Shown here: positions 43,108-52,309 of the stretch, piece after piece
Numbering within the stretch: the stretch's first letter is position 1
How the letters are laid out: each line of letters opens with the position of its first letter
DNA from: Roseiarcus sp963732155
Lineage (GTDB): Bacteria > Pseudomonadota > Alphaproteobacteria > Rhizobiales > Beijerinckiaceae
DNA length: 64,000 nucleotides
Direction: 5' to 3'
Assembly (NCBI GenBank): GCA_963732155.1
Contig: CAVSYB010000015.1
Coordinates: 434,001-498,000 of the forward strand
The notes under the pieces: generated by a model
Told to the model about the DNA's origin: nothing
The model's database searches: none
Seen by the model: only the letters and a program-made list of their open reading frames with translations
Position numbers and translations under genes: made by a program

Positions 43108-43941
43108 TTGGGGCGCAGCTATTTTCATCTTCACCTGGTGTCCGATGCGACGGGAGAGACGCTCATCGCCGCGTCGCGCGCGGCGGCGGCTCAATATCAG
43201 GGCGTCGCGTCGATCGAACACGTTTATCCCTTGATCCGGACCCATTCGCAGCTGGACCGGGTCATCGCCGAAATCGACAATGCGCCAGGCATCGTCCTGT
43301 TCACTTTGGTCGACGCCGAGCTGTCGCGCCGGCTGGAAGCGAGCTGCGAGGCCTCGGGGTCGCCCTGTCTGTCGGTGCTCCATCCCATCCTGACGCTGTT
43401 CCAATCCTATCTCGGAACAACCTCGACCCCGCGCGCCGGCGCGCAGCACATGTTGAACGCGGAATATTTCAAACGCATCGACGCGCTGAATTTTACGATG
43501 CTGCACGATGACGGGCAGCTCGTCGACAATCTCGAACAGGCCGACATCGTGCTGCTCGGCGTCAGCCGCACGTCGAAAACGCCGACCAGCATCTACCTGG
43601 CCAATCGTGGCTTCAAGACCGCGAACATTCCGCTCGTGCCGCATGTCGCAACGCCGCCGGCGCTCGAGACGCTGCGTCATCCGCTGGCGGTCGGCCTGCT
43701 CGCCTCGCCTGAGCGGATCGTGCAGATCAGGCAAAATCGACTGCTGGCGCTCAACGCCGACTATCAGACCACTTACGTGGATCGCGTCGCGGTCGCCGAG
43801 GAGGTCGCCCAGTCGCGCCGCCTGTTTGCCGAGAGAGGCTGGCCGACGATCGACGTCACGCGCCGCTCCATCGAGGAGACCGCAGCCGCCGTGATCGACC
43901 TGTATCGGGAACATCGGCTCAAATTCATCGCGCAGGCTTGA
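43108..43941 (+). CDS. ppsR: pyruvate, phosphate dikinase regulatory protein-like kinase/phosphorylase (DUF299)
   Basis: A 277-residue member of the DUF299 family, bifunctional Ser/Thr kinases and pyrophosphorylases that switch PEP synthase or pyruvate phosphate dikinase. The N-terminus is YFHLHLVSDATGETLIAASR, and the P-loop is GVSRTSKTPTS. The start is a TTG at 43108 after GGCGAGGAA; no in-frame ATG is available. It is the first gene to the right of oriC, as in other alphaproteobacteria (the RP001 position). Its stop overlaps the maf start (TTGA). Confidence 0.93.
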   Translation: MGRSYFHLHLVSDATGETLIAASRAAAAQYQGVASIEHVYPLIRTHSQLDRVIAEIDNAPGIVLFTLVDAELSRRLEASCEASGSPCLSVLHPILTLFQSYLGTTSTPRAGAQHMLNAEYFKRIDALNFTMLHDDGQLVDNLEQADIVLLGVSRTSKTPTSIYLANRGFKTANIPLVPHVATPPALETLRHPLAVGLLASPERIVQIRQNRLLALNADYQTTYVDRVAVAEEVAQSRRLFAERGWPTIDVTRRSIEETAAAVIDLYREHRLKFIAQA

Positions 43942-44603
43942 TCGACGCCGCAGAAGCAGCGCAGGGGCTCCCATCCTTGTCCTCCAAAGCATCGCTATGG
44001 ATCGGCGCCGCCAGGCCGGTGCTGGCCTCGAGAAGCCCGACCCGCCGGCTGCTGCTGGAAAACGCGGGGATCGCGGTCGATGTCGAGGCCGCCGCGCTCG
44101 ACGAACGGGCGCTCGAGAATGAATTCCTGGCGGGCGGCGGCTCGCCTGCGCAGCTCGCCGCCCGGCTCGCCCGCGCCAAGGCGCTGGAGGTCAGCGCGCG
44201 GCGGCCAGGCGCGTTATGCTTCGGCGCCGATCAGACGCTTCGGCTCGATGGGAGCCTGTTTCACAAGCCGGGGGACATGGATGCGGCCGAACAAAGCCTC
44301 AAGAGACTGGCCGGTCGAACCCACGTCCTCGATTCCGCCGTTTGCGTCGCGCGCGACGGCGCGCCTCTGTTCGAGGCGACGCAAAGCGCGCGAATGACGA
44401 TGCGCGCGCTCGATGAAGGCGACGTGCGACGCTATCTGGCGGCCGCCGGACCGGCTGTCCTGTCGAGCGTCGGAGCCTATCAGGCGGAGGGCGTCGGGAT
44501 TCATTTGTTCGAGGCGATCGACGGCGACCATTGGACCATTTTGGGTCTGCCCTTGTTGAGTTTGCTGAAATGGCTTCGAACGAACGGGTTCCTGGCGATA
44601 TGA
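43938..44603 (+). CDS. maf: Maf-like nucleotide pyrophosphatase
   Basis: A 221-residue Maf/YhdE-type hydrolase that removes non-canonical or excess nucleoside triphosphates. Features are LASRSPTRRLLLENAGI near the N-terminus, CFGADQTLRLDG, HVLDSAVCVARDG and SVGAYQAEGVGIHLFEAIDG. The C-terminal block WTILGLPLLSLL is typical. It overlaps ppsR and aroE by 4 bp each. The TTG start at 43938 is tentative because the first 25 residues are not conserved. Confidence 0.9.
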   Translation: MIDAAEAAQGLPSLSSKASLWIGAARPVLASRSPTRRLLLENAGIAVDVEAAALDERALENEFLAGGGSPAQLAARLARAKALEVSARRPGALCFGADQTLRLDGSLFHKPGDMDAAEQSLKRLAGRTHVLDSAVCVARDGAPLFEATQSARMTMRALDEGDVRRYLAAAGPAVLSSVGAYQAEGVGIHLFEAIDGDHWTILGLPLLSLLKWLRTNGFLAI

Positions 44604-45457
44604 GCGAGATCACGCCGAGGGCTTGCGTCGTCGGCTGGCCCATCGCTCATTCGCGCTCGCCGCTCATCCATTCCTTCTGGCTGCGCAATCTCGACATCGA
44701 CGGGGTCTACGACAAAGTCGCCGTGCCGCCGGGCGCTTTCGCCGAATTCGCCGCCGGCGTCGGAAGAGCCGGGTTGATCGGCGCGAATGTCACGGCGCCG
44801 CACAAGGAAGCGGCGTTCGCCGCTTGCGACCGGCTCACCGCCGCCGCCGCCGATCTGGGCGCCGCCAATACGCTGTGGCGCGAGAATGGCCGGCTGTGCG
44901 GAGACAACACCGACGTTTCCGGCTTTCTCGCCAACCTCGACGAACAGGCGCCGGGGTGGCGAAGCCGGATACAAAACGCGGTCGTGCTCGGCGCGGGAGG
45001 GGCGGCGCGCGCCGTCGTCCAGGCGCTCACCTCCGCGGGGACCGGGCGGATCGCCATCGTCAACCGAACGTTCGAGCGCGCCGAACGCGTCGCAGCGCAA
45101 ATCGCCCCCTCGGCGCGCGCCGCCCCGTGGAGCGCTTTGCCGCTGCTGCTGACGGAGGCCGATCTTCTCGTCAACGCCAGCCCGCTCGGCATGACCGGGC
45201 AATCCGCGCTCGAAATCGACCTCGCCCCGCTCGGCGCGCGGGCGATCGTCGCGGATATCGTCTATGTTCCCCTGGAGACGCCGCTCCTGGCGGCGGCGCG
45301 ATCGCGCCGCCTGCTCGCCGTCGACGGGCTGGGAATGTTGCTGCACCAAGCGGCGCCCGGATTCGAGCATTGGTTTGGCGTGCGTCCCGCCGTGACGCCG
45401 GAACTGCGGGCGCTGATCGAGGCCGATATCGTGCGTTCAGGCGAGGCGAAGGCGTGA
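44600..45457 (+). CDS. aroE: shikimate dehydrogenase
   Basis: AroE (285 residues) reduces 3-dehydroshikimate to shikimate with NADPH. The substrate block GWPIAHSRSPLIHSFWL and the catalytic lysine/aspartate pair NVTAPHKEAAF and GDNTDVSGFL are present. The dinucleotide motif is VVLGAGGAARAVVQAL, and LLVNASPLGMTGQ and DIVYVPLETPLL are typical. ATG 44600 overlaps the maf stop (ATGA), and its own stop overlaps the coaE GTG. Confidence 0.97.
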   Translation: MSEITPRACVVGWPIAHSRSPLIHSFWLRNLDIDGVYDKVAVPPGAFAEFAAGVGRAGLIGANVTAPHKEAAFAACDRLTAAAADLGAANTLWRENGRLCGDNTDVSGFLANLDEQAPGWRSRIQNAVVLGAGGAARAVVQALTSAGTGRIAIVNRTFERAERVAAQIAPSARAAPWSALPLLLTEADLLVNASPLGMTGQSALEIDLAPLGARAIVADIVYVPLETPLLAAARSRRLLAVDGLGMLLHQAAPGFEHWFGVRPAVTPELRALIEADIVRSGEAKA

Positions 45458-46065
45458 TCGTCGTTGGTTTGACCGGATCGATCGCCATGGGCAAGTCCAC
45501 CGTCGCGGCGATGTTCGCCGCGGAAGGCGCGCCCGTGTTCGACAGCGATTCGGCGGTGCACGCGTTGTATCGCGGGTCCGGCGCGCCGGCCGTCGAGGCG
45601 GCCTTTCCCGGCGTCGTGCGGCAGGGCGCGGTCGATCGCGATCGCCTGGCGCGCCTCGTGATTGGCGACAGCGCCGCGCTCGCCAGACTCGAGGACATCG
45701 TCCATCCGATGGTCGCGGCGGCGCGGCGGGAGTTCTTGTCGCGCGCGGCGGCGCAGGGGAGGCGCCTTGTCGTCGTCGACATTCCATTGCTGTTCGAATC
45801 GGGCGCAGACAGGTCGGTCGACGTCGTTGTCGTCGTCAGCGCGTCGGAGGCCGCGCAAAGGGCGCGGGCGCTCGCGAGGGAGGGCATGACCGACGAACGC
45901 TTTCAGAAACTTGTGGTCAAGCAGACGCCCGATCGGGAAAAGCGGCGCAGGGCCCATATGATCATCGACACCAACGGGGCGATCGAGGCGACGCGCGCTC
46001 AGGTGCGCGGCTTTCTGCGCGCGACGTCGAGCATGATCGGCAGAAAGGCGGGCGTCGATGCGTGA
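45454..46065 (+). CDS. coaE: dephospho-CoA kinase
   Basis: CoaE (203 residues) makes CoA from dephospho-CoA. The P-loop is GLTGSIAMGKST, followed by GAPVFDSDSAVHALYR and VVDIPLLFESG. The C-terminal RKLVVKQTPDREKRRRA-like FQKLVVKQTPDREKRRRAHM closes the family pattern. The GTG at 45454 overlaps the aroE stop by 4 bp. The last 8 bp overlap dnaQ. Confidence 0.95.
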   Translation: MIVVGLTGSIAMGKSTVAAMFAAEGAPVFDSDSAVHALYRGSGAPAVEAAFPGVVRQGAVDRDRLARLVIGDSAALARLEDIVHPMVAAARREFLSRAAAQGRRLVVVDIPLLFESGADRSVDVVVVVSASEAAQRARALAREGMTDERFQKLVVKQTPDREKRRRAHMIIDTNGAIEATRAQVRGFLRATSSMIGRKAGVDA

Positions 46066-46765
46066 AATCGTTCTCGATACCGAAACGACCGGGTTGAATC
46101 CCGCCGAGGGGCACAGGTTGGTGGAGATCGGCTGCCTCGAAATCGTCAATCAGATTCCCACCGGCGCCGTCTATCACGTGCTGATCAACCCCGAGCGCGA
46201 CGTGCCGGAGGACGCCTACCGCATTCATGGCCACGCCGCCGCCGCGCTGGCCGACAAGCCGGTGTTCGCGCAAATCGCGCCCGATTTCCTGGCGTTCGTC
46301 CGCGAAGATCGACTGGTCATCCATAACGCCGAATTCGATCTTCGGTTCATCAACGCGGAACTGGCGAGGATCGGACGCGACCCGATTCCGAGCGCCCAGG
46401 TCGTCGACACGCTCGTTCTGGCGCGGCGGAAACATCCCGGCGCTCCCAACAGCCTGGACGCGCTGTGCGACCGCTATCGCATCGACAGATCGCGCCGGAC
46501 GAAGCACGGCGCCCTGCTCGACGCGGAAATCCTGGTGGAAGTCTACGGCGAGCTGCTCGGCGGTCGTCAACGCTCGCTGGCGCTCTCCGCCAGCGTCGAA
46601 CGCGCCGCCCGATCTTCCCATACGCCGCCCGAGCAGCGAAAGCTCCGATCGGCGCCGCCGCCCTCTCTCCTGACCGAGGCGGAAAGGCTCGCCCATGGCG
46701 AGCATGTCGCCGCTCTGGGAGAGTATGCGCTGTGGCGCCGGCATATCGAGAAAGCGCGGCGTTAA
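46058..46765 (+). CDS. dnaQ: DNA polymerase III epsilon subunit (proofreading exonuclease)
   Basis: DnaQ (235 residues) is the 3'-5' proofreader of the replicase. Exo I is MREIVLDTETTGL, Exo II VIHNAEFDLRF, and Exo III epsilon KHGALLDAEIL, so all catalytic acidic residues and the histidine are present. The C-terminal 50 residues form the flexible, alpha-subunit-binding tail. It is the last gene of the overlapping ppsR-maf-aroE-coaE-dnaQ run. Two hairpins follow its stop. Confidence 0.97.
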   Translation: MREIVLDTETTGLNPAEGHRLVEIGCLEIVNQIPTGAVYHVLINPERDVPEDAYRIHGHAAAALADKPVFAQIAPDFLAFVREDRLVIHNAEFDLRFINAELARIGRDPIPSAQVVDTLVLARRKHPGAPNSLDALCDRYRIDRSRRTKHGALLDAEILVEVYGELLGGRQRSLALSASVERAARSSHTPPEQRKLRSAPPPSLLTEAERLAHGEHVAALGEYALWRRHIEKARR

Positions 46766-46796
46766 GCCGCGCTCGATCCGCATCGAAACAATGCGG
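46753..46796. terminator. tandem hairpins between dnaQ and secB
   Basis: Hairpin 1 is AGCGCGGC / GCCGCGCT (46753-46760, 46766-46773), with the dnaQ TAA in its 5-nt loop. Hairpin 2 is CCGCAT / ATGCGG (46778-46783, 46791-46796). They sit between two convergent genes and could end transcription in both directions, although no T-tract is present. Confidence 0.55.
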
Positions 46797-46823
46797 CTGC
46801 GGCCTTCGCCGCCCGCGCTGAGG

Positions 46824-47300
46824 TCAGGCGACGCTCGGGCGGGCCGCCGCGATCCGCTGCAGGAACAAGGCCTGGAAGTCGATCGGATCGATGTAGAGGG
46901 GCGGGTAGCCGCCGTTGCGCACCGCGTCGGCGATGATTTGCCGGGCGAACGGGAACAGAAGCCTCGGGCCCTCGATCATGATGGCGGGCTGGATTTGCTC
47001 GGCCGGAATGTTTTCGACCCGAAAGACTCCGGCGTAGTCGAGCTCGAACTTGAACAGCGTATTTTCGCCTTCGCCGGCTCCCCCTTCGAGCGCCAGCCCG
47101 ACTTCATATTCGCTCTGGCCGACCTGACGACCGTTGACATTGACCTGAACGGAGATGTTCGGACCTTGTTGCTGTGGGCCGAGCGAGCGCGGCGCATTGG
47201 GGTTTTCGAAGGAAAAATCCTTGCAGTACTGGACCAGCACCGTCAGCCGCGGCGCCGTGCCGGGCGCGGCGCTCGCCCCATTGCCGCTTTGATCGGTCAT
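46824..47300 (-). CDS. secB: protein-export chaperone SecB
   Basis: SecB (158 residues) is a tetrameric chaperone that keeps precursors unfolded and passes them to SecA. The sequence shows LVQYCKDFSFENPNAPRSL, the VQVNVN strand, YEVGLALEGGAGEGENTLFK and RLLFPFARQIIADAVRNGGY, all standard. GGGGAGGAG precedes the ATG at 47300. The 248 bp upstream, up to the DUF459 gene, hold nothing I can identify apart from its promoter. Confidence 0.96.
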   Translation of the reverse strand: MTDQSGNGASAAPGTAPRLTVLVQYCKDFSFENPNAPRSLGPQQQGPNISVQVNVNGRQVGQSEYEVGLALEGGAGEGENTLFKFELDYAGVFRVENIPAEQIQPAIMIEGPRLLFPFARQIIADAVRNGGYPPLYIDPIDFQALFLQRIAAARPSVA

Positions 47301-47548
47301 CCGTTTCTCCTCCCCGCCGCAACCATTTCCAAAGGAGAACCCCCTGCCCGGGCGCCAGAGCCCGACAAAGGCGGAACATTGGCGCGAATGGCCAGACAGG
47401 AAGCGGGACGGGCTATTCCCCGGCCCGCCAGCGCCGTGGCGACGACATTCTCGCCGGTCGCCTAGCACGACGTCGGCGCCCGAACAAGAACGCCGCCCCC
47501 GGATTCGCGATTCGTCGGCTCGGCGCCTGCGCGGAGACGACGCGCGCG

Positions 47549-48757
47549 TCAGAGGCGGGGCCAGGAGAAGTCGTCGGCGCGGCCGGGCTTCGGTTCGATT
47601 GGACCGCCCTGCGCCAACAGGCGCTCGGCCGCCGCGCCTCCGGTCATCGCCGATTGACGCGCGACAAGCGCGCCGCCTGGCGACAGCGGCCTGGTCGTCA
47701 ACGACAAAATGGGGCCGGCCAAAGGCTTTGCGGGCTCGCTCAGAGCTGGCGCGCCGGGCTCGACGGCGACCCCCATTTCCCGGCGGATTTGCGCGTTGAT
47801 GTCATCGGCCGCCTGCTCGATGTCGGGAGGCAGGTTGGCGATATCGTTTTGCGGGGTGGCCGCCTGGAACGCGCGCCGGATGTCGGCCTCGAGGAACTGG
47901 GCCATCTTGCGCGAGCCGGCCTTCGTGAAATGGATGCCGTCGGCGGGCCGCAATTTGGCGTTTTGACCATTTATGTCGGGCCCGTAGGCATCGTATTGGC
48001 CGGCGTCGTCGGCGAAGGCGTCCCAGATGTCGATATATTGCGCGCCGGCCTTCTCGGCGCGCTCCTTGTACAACTCGTTGAGCTTGACGACCTGCGCGTT
48101 GAACCGCTCGCTACGCATCGGCGGCAATCCGACCCAGGCGATCGGCACATGCGCGAGCTTGAACGGCGCGATCAGGCGTTCAATGCGCTGTCCGTACGCC
48201 TCACGCCAACCGTCGCTCAGCGGGTCGAGCGTTTCCGAGCCGTCCTTGAGGGCCTGCAGGTCATTGATGCCGATGATGACGACCACAAAATCGAGCTTGT
48301 CCTTGGCTGTCGCCAGGTCGTTGGCGGCCTTGAACCAGTCGTAATAGTCGTCCCGGACGAGGCCGGAGGAATCGTGCGCGCGTCCCACCACCGCGATTTC
48401 CGGCTGGTCGGCGAAGGCCTGGCTCAGCCCCTCCGCGGCCTCGACCCCGAGACTGTCGCCGAGCACGTTGATGAAAAACGTCGGCTGAATCGGCGTTCCG
48501 CCGATTGCGCCGGATGTTCGCGTGGTTTCCGCCGGCACGAAATCGCGCAACGGCTTGCGGCTCGCCCGCGCTTGGGCGCTCTTGGCCGCCTGGTCGGAGA
48601 GTTCGCGCTGCTGGACCCAAAAGTCCGACGGGCTGTCGTTTTTTGCGAGCACGGCCGGTCCGCCGGTCGCGTAAAGAAACAGCGCGACCGCGACAATCTT
48701 CCATGCGCCGGCTTTTGGCGCCCGCCTCAACGCGGCCTTGATGGTGCGTGCAATCAC
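47549..48757 (-). CDS. DUF459-type SGNH/GDSL hydrolase
   Basis: A 402-residue exported protein. An N-terminal membrane or signal segment (WKIVAVALFLYATGGPAVLA) is followed by an SGNH-hydrolase domain. The nucleophile block is INVLGDSLGVEAAEGL, the oxyanion asparagine is in VIIGINDLQ, and the catalytic Asp/His are in RPADGIHFTKAG. The proline-rich C-terminus is probably unstructured. Such enzymes may remove acyl groups from envelope polymers. It lies 39 bp after the lytic transglycosylase stop, suggesting a shared role in peptidoglycan. Confidence 0.85.
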   Translation of the reverse strand: MIARTIKAALRRAPKAGAWKIVAVALFLYATGGPAVLAKNDSPSDFWVQQRELSDQAAKSAQARASRKPLRDFVPAETTRTSGAIGGTPIQPTFFINVLGDSLGVEAAEGLSQAFADQPEIAVVGRAHDSSGLVRDDYYDWFKAANDLATAKDKLDFVVVIIGINDLQALKDGSETLDPLSDGWREAYGQRIERLIAPFKLAHVPIAWVGLPPMRSERFNAQVVKLNELYKERAEKAGAQYIDIWDAFADDAGQYDAYGPDINGQNAKLRPADGIHFTKAGSRKMAQFLEADIRRAFQAATPQNDIANLPPDIEQAADDINAQIRREMGVAVEPGAPALSEPAKPLAGPILSLTTRPLSPGGALVARQSAMTGGAAAERLLAQGGPIEPKPGRADDFSWPRL

Positions 48758-48796
48758 CTGCGATACCGCTCAGCCGTTGATCCCGCGCCGTCGCCG

Positions 48797-50068
48797 CTAT
48801 TTGCGCAGTCTGACCAGCAGCGCGAGCGTCGGGTAGCCATCGGGAATTTGTCCGGTCTCCTGCTGATAGGCGCGCACCGCCGCGCGCGCCAACTCGCCGA
48901 CAGCGCCGTCCACCTCGCCGACATCATAGCCCATTTTCTTCAATCGAGTCTGCAGCTCCCGAACTTGGGCGGCGGTAAGGCGCCGATCGCGGACCGGCCA
49001 GGCGCCCCGCAGGCCGTCGCCGCCGATCACCCGATCGCCGAGCAAGGCGACCGCCAAGGCGTAGGAGGTCGAGTTGTTGTAAGTCTTGATGACCTTGAAA
49101 TTGGGCGTCACAAGAAAGATCGGCGCTGCGATCCCCGCCGTGATCAGAAGTTCGGCTTCGCCCGAGGATGGCAACGCTTTTCCATCGGCGCGTCTAACGC
49201 CGCGCTCGGCGAAGGCGCTGAACGGGGCGTAGGCGGATGAATCCGCGTCCTTGAGGTCGAACCCCTCAGGCAGCGTGACTTCGAAACCCCACGGCTCGCC
49301 GGCGATCCAGCCGTGCTTGTTCAGGTAGTTTGCGGTCGAGCCGATGGCGTCGGGGGCGCTCGTCCAAATGTCGCGGCGTCCGTCGCCGTCGAAATCGACG
49401 GCGAATTCCCTGAAGCTCGACGGCATGAACTGGGTTTGTCCCATCGCTCCGGCCCACGAGCCCTTCATCCGCGAGGGCGCGACGTCGCCCTCCTCCAGGA
49501 TCTGCAACGCGGCGAGCAGTTCATCCCTGAAATAGTCGCCGCGGTAATGGGCGTAGGCCAGGGTCGCCAGCGCGCGGATCACGTTGTCAGAGCCGGCAAA
49601 ACCGCCAAAGTCGGTCTCCAGGCCCCAGATGCCGATCACGACGGACGAATCGACGCCGAATTGGCCTTGAGCCTTGGCGAGCCACGCCTGGTAGTCGCGG
49701 GCGACGGCCCGCCCGCGCTCGATGCGACGCGCCGAAACGGCGGCGGCCAGATAGTCCCAGATCGGTTTGACGAGTTCCGCCTGCGTCCTGGTGTGGGCGA
49801 TCGCCTTCGGATCATAGGCGACGCCTTCGAACGCCGCGTCGAAGGTGTTCCTGGAGATTCCGCGCGCCTGCGCCTGCGGCCAAAGGCTTTCAACGAAAAG
49901 CCGGAACGACTGCGCGATCGCCTGCGGCTTGATTCTGGCCGGCGCGCTCGCCGCAAACGCCGGGTGACCGACGAGCGCGAGGGCGCCCAGCATCGATGCG
50001 ACCCAGAGCAGCCGCCGAGCCCGATCGGCTCGAAGAAGGGTCGTCGCGATTGCATCGGTGACGCTCAT
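48797..50068 (-). CDS. mltB: lytic murein transglycosylase (MltB/SLT2 type) with a peptidoglycan-binding domain
   Basis: A 423-residue exported enzyme that cuts the glycan strand of peptidoglycan. Signal peptide-like residues 18-39 end in PAFAA. The SLT2 domain has the catalytic glutamate in IGIWGLETDFGGF and the blocks MKGSWAGAMGQTQFMPSSFR and DGDGRRDIWTSAPDAIGSTA. The last 60 residues form a PG_binding_1 repeat (LQTRLKKMGYDVGEVDGAVG). The first and last segments match family length. Confidence 0.93.
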   Translation of the reverse strand: MSVTDAIATTLLRADRARRLLWVASMLGALALVGHPAFAASAPARIKPQAIAQSFRLFVESLWPQAQARGISRNTFDAAFEGVAYDPKAIAHTRTQAELVKPIWDYLAAAVSARRIERGRAVARDYQAWLAKAQGQFGVDSSVVIGIWGLETDFGGFAGSDNVIRALATLAYAHYRGDYFRDELLAALQILEEGDVAPSRMKGSWAGAMGQTQFMPSSFREFAVDFDGDGRRDIWTSAPDAIGSTANYLNKHGWIAGEPWGFEVTLPEGFDLKDADSSAYAPFSAFAERGVRRADGKALPSSGEAELLITAGIAAPIFLVTPNFKVIKTYNNSTSYALAVALLGDRVIGGDGLRGAWPVRDRRLTAAQVRELQTRLKKMGYDVGEVDGAVGELARAAVRAYQQETGQIPDGYPTLALLVRLRK

Positions 50069-50169
50069 GGCGGTTCCTGTCGGCGAGTTCCGCCGAGCCT
50101 ATAGTCGGGCCGTTTTACGAAAAAGTTACCGTGATTCGGCCGCGGCTTCGAACACGCTCGCGCGACGGA

Positions 50170-50985
50170 TCATTCGGCGGCCAAACCGTCTTCGCCGCAA
50201 TCGGTCGCTTTGATGTTTTCGGGGCGGGGCATCGAAATGATGTTGTACCCGGCGTCGACGAAATGGACTTCGCCGGTGACCCCCGAGGACAGGCCCGACA
50301 GCAGGTACAACGCGGCGCCGCCGACGTCGTCGATCGTCACGGTCCGGCGCAGCGGCGAATGGGCGCGCTGGAAATTGAACATGAAGCGGGCGTCCGCGAT
50401 GCCGGCGCCCGCCAGCGTGCGAATGGGCCCCGCCGAAATGGCGTTGACGCGAATGCCGGCGGCGCCGAAATCCGCCGCGAGATAACGCACGCTGGCCTCC
50501 AGCGCCGCCTTGGCGACGCCCATGACGTTATAATTGGGCATAACCCTGGTCGCCCCGCCGAACGTCAAGGTGAGCATCGCGCCGCCCGCAGGCATCAGCG
50601 CGGCGGCGCGTTTGGCGATTTCGGTGAAGGAAAAGGCCGATACGAGCATCGTGCGGATGAAATTCTCTCGCGATGTGTCGGCGTAGCGGCCCTTCAGCTG
50701 GCCGCGATCGGAATACGCGATGCAATGGACGACAAAATCGAGGACGCCCCAGCGCGCCTTCAACGCTTCGAACACCTCATCGACGGACGCGATATCCTCG
50801 ACGTCGCAAGGCAGAACCAGCGATGAGCCCAAACTCGCCGCGAGCGGCTTGACCCGTTTGCCGAGCGCCTCGCCCTGATGCGTGAAGGCGAGTTCCGCGC
50901 CTTGACCGGCAAGCGCCCGGGCGACGCCCCAGGCGATCGAATGATCATTGGCGACCCCCATGACAAGGCCGCGCCTGCCGCTCAT
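50170..50985 (-). CDS. fabI: enoyl-ACP reductase FabI
   Basis: FabI (271 residues) reduces trans-2-enoyl-ACP with NADH in fatty acid elongation. It begins MSGRRGLVMGVANDHSIAWG. The catalytic tyrosine-lysine pair lies in MPNYNVMGVAKAALEASVRY. HCIAYSDRGQLKGRYADTSR covers the substrate loop, and RVNAISAGPIRTLAGAGI is typical. It lies 38 bp downstream of fabB and 172 bp upstream of nothing convergent. ATG 50985 is chosen because upstream codons are not conserved. Confidence 0.95.
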   Translation of the reverse strand: MSGRRGLVMGVANDHSIAWGVARALAGQGAELAFTHQGEALGKRVKPLAASLGSSLVLPCDVEDIASVDEVFEALKARWGVLDFVVHCIAYSDRGQLKGRYADTSRENFIRTMLVSAFSFTEIAKRAAALMPAGGAMLTLTFGGATRVMPNYNVMGVAKAALEASVRYLAADFGAAGIRVNAISAGPIRTLAGAGIADARFMFNFQRAHSPLRRTVTIDDVGGAALYLLSGLSSGVTGEVHFVDAGYNIISMPRPENIKATDCGEDGLAAE

Positions 50986-51023
50986 CAGTCCCGATTCGAC
51001 CAAGCCCGCCCCGCTGCCAAGCC

Positions 51024-52247
51024 TCAAGCATCAAGGTGCTTGAGAACGATCGTCGCATTGGTGCCGCCGAAGCCGAACGAATTGGACAGCACCGCCCCCA
51101 GCTTCACATTGTCGCGCCGCGCCCGCACGATCGGCATGTCGGCGAAGGCCGGGTCGAGTTCTTCAATATGAGCGCTTTCGCAAATAAAGCCGTTCTGCAT
51201 CATCAGCAAGGAATAGATGGCTTCCTGCACGCCGGTCGCGCCAAGCGAATGGCCGGTGAGCGATTTGGTCGCCGATATCGGCGGACATTTGTCACCCGAG
51301 CCGAACACTTCGCGCAAGGCCTCGATCTCCCTGAGGTCGCCGACCGGCGTCGATGTGGCGTGCGGATTGATATAATCGATCGGCGCCTTGACGCTCGCGA
51401 GCGCCAGGCGCATGCAACGCACCGCGCCCTCGCCTGACGGGGCGACCATGTCGAAGCCGTCGGAAGTCGCGCCGTAGCCGGCGATCTCGCCGTAGATCCG
51501 GGCGCCTCGCGCCCGCGCATGTTCGAGCTCTTCGAGCACCAGCGCGCCGGCGCCGCCGGCGATGACGAAGCCGTCGCGGTTCTTGTCATAGGCGCGGGAG
51601 GCGACGCTCGGCCTGTCGTTATAGCCGGTGGACATCGCGCCCATGCCGTCGAAAAGCACGGACATCGTCCAGTCGAGGTCTTCGCAGCCGCCGGCGAAGA
51701 TGATGTCCTGCTTGCCCCATTGAATCAGCTCGTAGGCGTTGCCGATGCAATGGTTCGACGTCGCGCAGGCCGAAGAAATCGAATAGTTGACGCCTTTGAT
51801 CTTGAACCAGGTCGAAAGCGTCGCGGACGCGGTCGAGGACATGGCCTTGGGCACCGCGAAAGGGCCGACGCGCTTGGGACCCTTGGACCGCGTTATATCG
51901 GCCAATTCGACGATGACGCGCGTCGAGGGTCCGCCCGAGCCCATGATGAGGCCGGTCCGCTCGTTGGAAATCTCGTTCGTCTCGAGGCCGCCGTCGCGAA
52001 TCGCCTGCTCCATTGCCACGTGATTCCATGCGGCGCCGCCGCCCAGAAATCGCATCGCGCGACGATCCACCGTCTCTTCGGGCTTCAGCGCCGGCGCGCC
52101 GTGCACCTGGCAGCGAAACCCGAGTTCCGCGTATTTTTCGGCGCGCGTGACGCCCGACCTCGCTTCCCGTAGGCTCGCCAGCACTTCTTGCGAATTGTCG
52201 CCGATCGAAGAGACGATCCCCATGCCGGTGATGACGACACGCCTCAT
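51024..52247 (-). CDS. fabB: 3-oxoacyl-ACP synthase I FabB
   Basis: FabB (407 residues) condenses acyl-ACP with malonyl-ACP and is needed for unsaturated fatty acids. The catalytic cysteine is in SISSACATSNHCIGNA, and the histidines are in NPHATSTPVGD and SLTGHSLGATGVQEA. The C-terminal NSFGFGGTNATIVL is typical. It lies 62 bp downstream of fabA and precedes fabI, so the three form one operon. Confidence 0.97.
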   Translation of the reverse strand: MRRVVITGMGIVSSIGDNSQEVLASLREARSGVTRAEKYAELGFRCQVHGAPALKPEETVDRRAMRFLGGGAAWNHVAMEQAIRDGGLETNEISNERTGLIMGSGGPSTRVIVELADITRSKGPKRVGPFAVPKAMSSTASATLSTWFKIKGVNYSISSACATSNHCIGNAYELIQWGKQDIIFAGGCEDLDWTMSVLFDGMGAMSTGYNDRPSVASRAYDKNRDGFVIAGGAGALVLEELEHARARGARIYGEIAGYGATSDGFDMVAPSGEGAVRCMRLALASVKAPIDYINPHATSTPVGDLREIEALREVFGSGDKCPPISATKSLTGHSLGATGVQEAIYSLLMMQNGFICESAHIEELDPAFADMPIVRARRDNVKLGAVLSNSFGFGGTNATIVLKHLDA

Positions 52248-52309
52248 CCCATTCTCCTGACTGCCCGCCGCGAAGAGCGATCAAAATCGGCGGATCGGAC
52301 CGCCGAATT

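Noticed and set aside
44623..46065. Apparent 480-residue fusion ending in dephospho-CoA kinase
   Set aside because: The upstream part is an out-of-frame reading of aroE; the real coaE starts at GTG 45454 with a 4-bp overlap.
47174..49240. 688-codon plus-strand open frame over secB, the SGNH hydrolase and the transglycosylase
   Set aside because: It spans three real genes and an intergenic gap on the other strand, with no recognisable motif.
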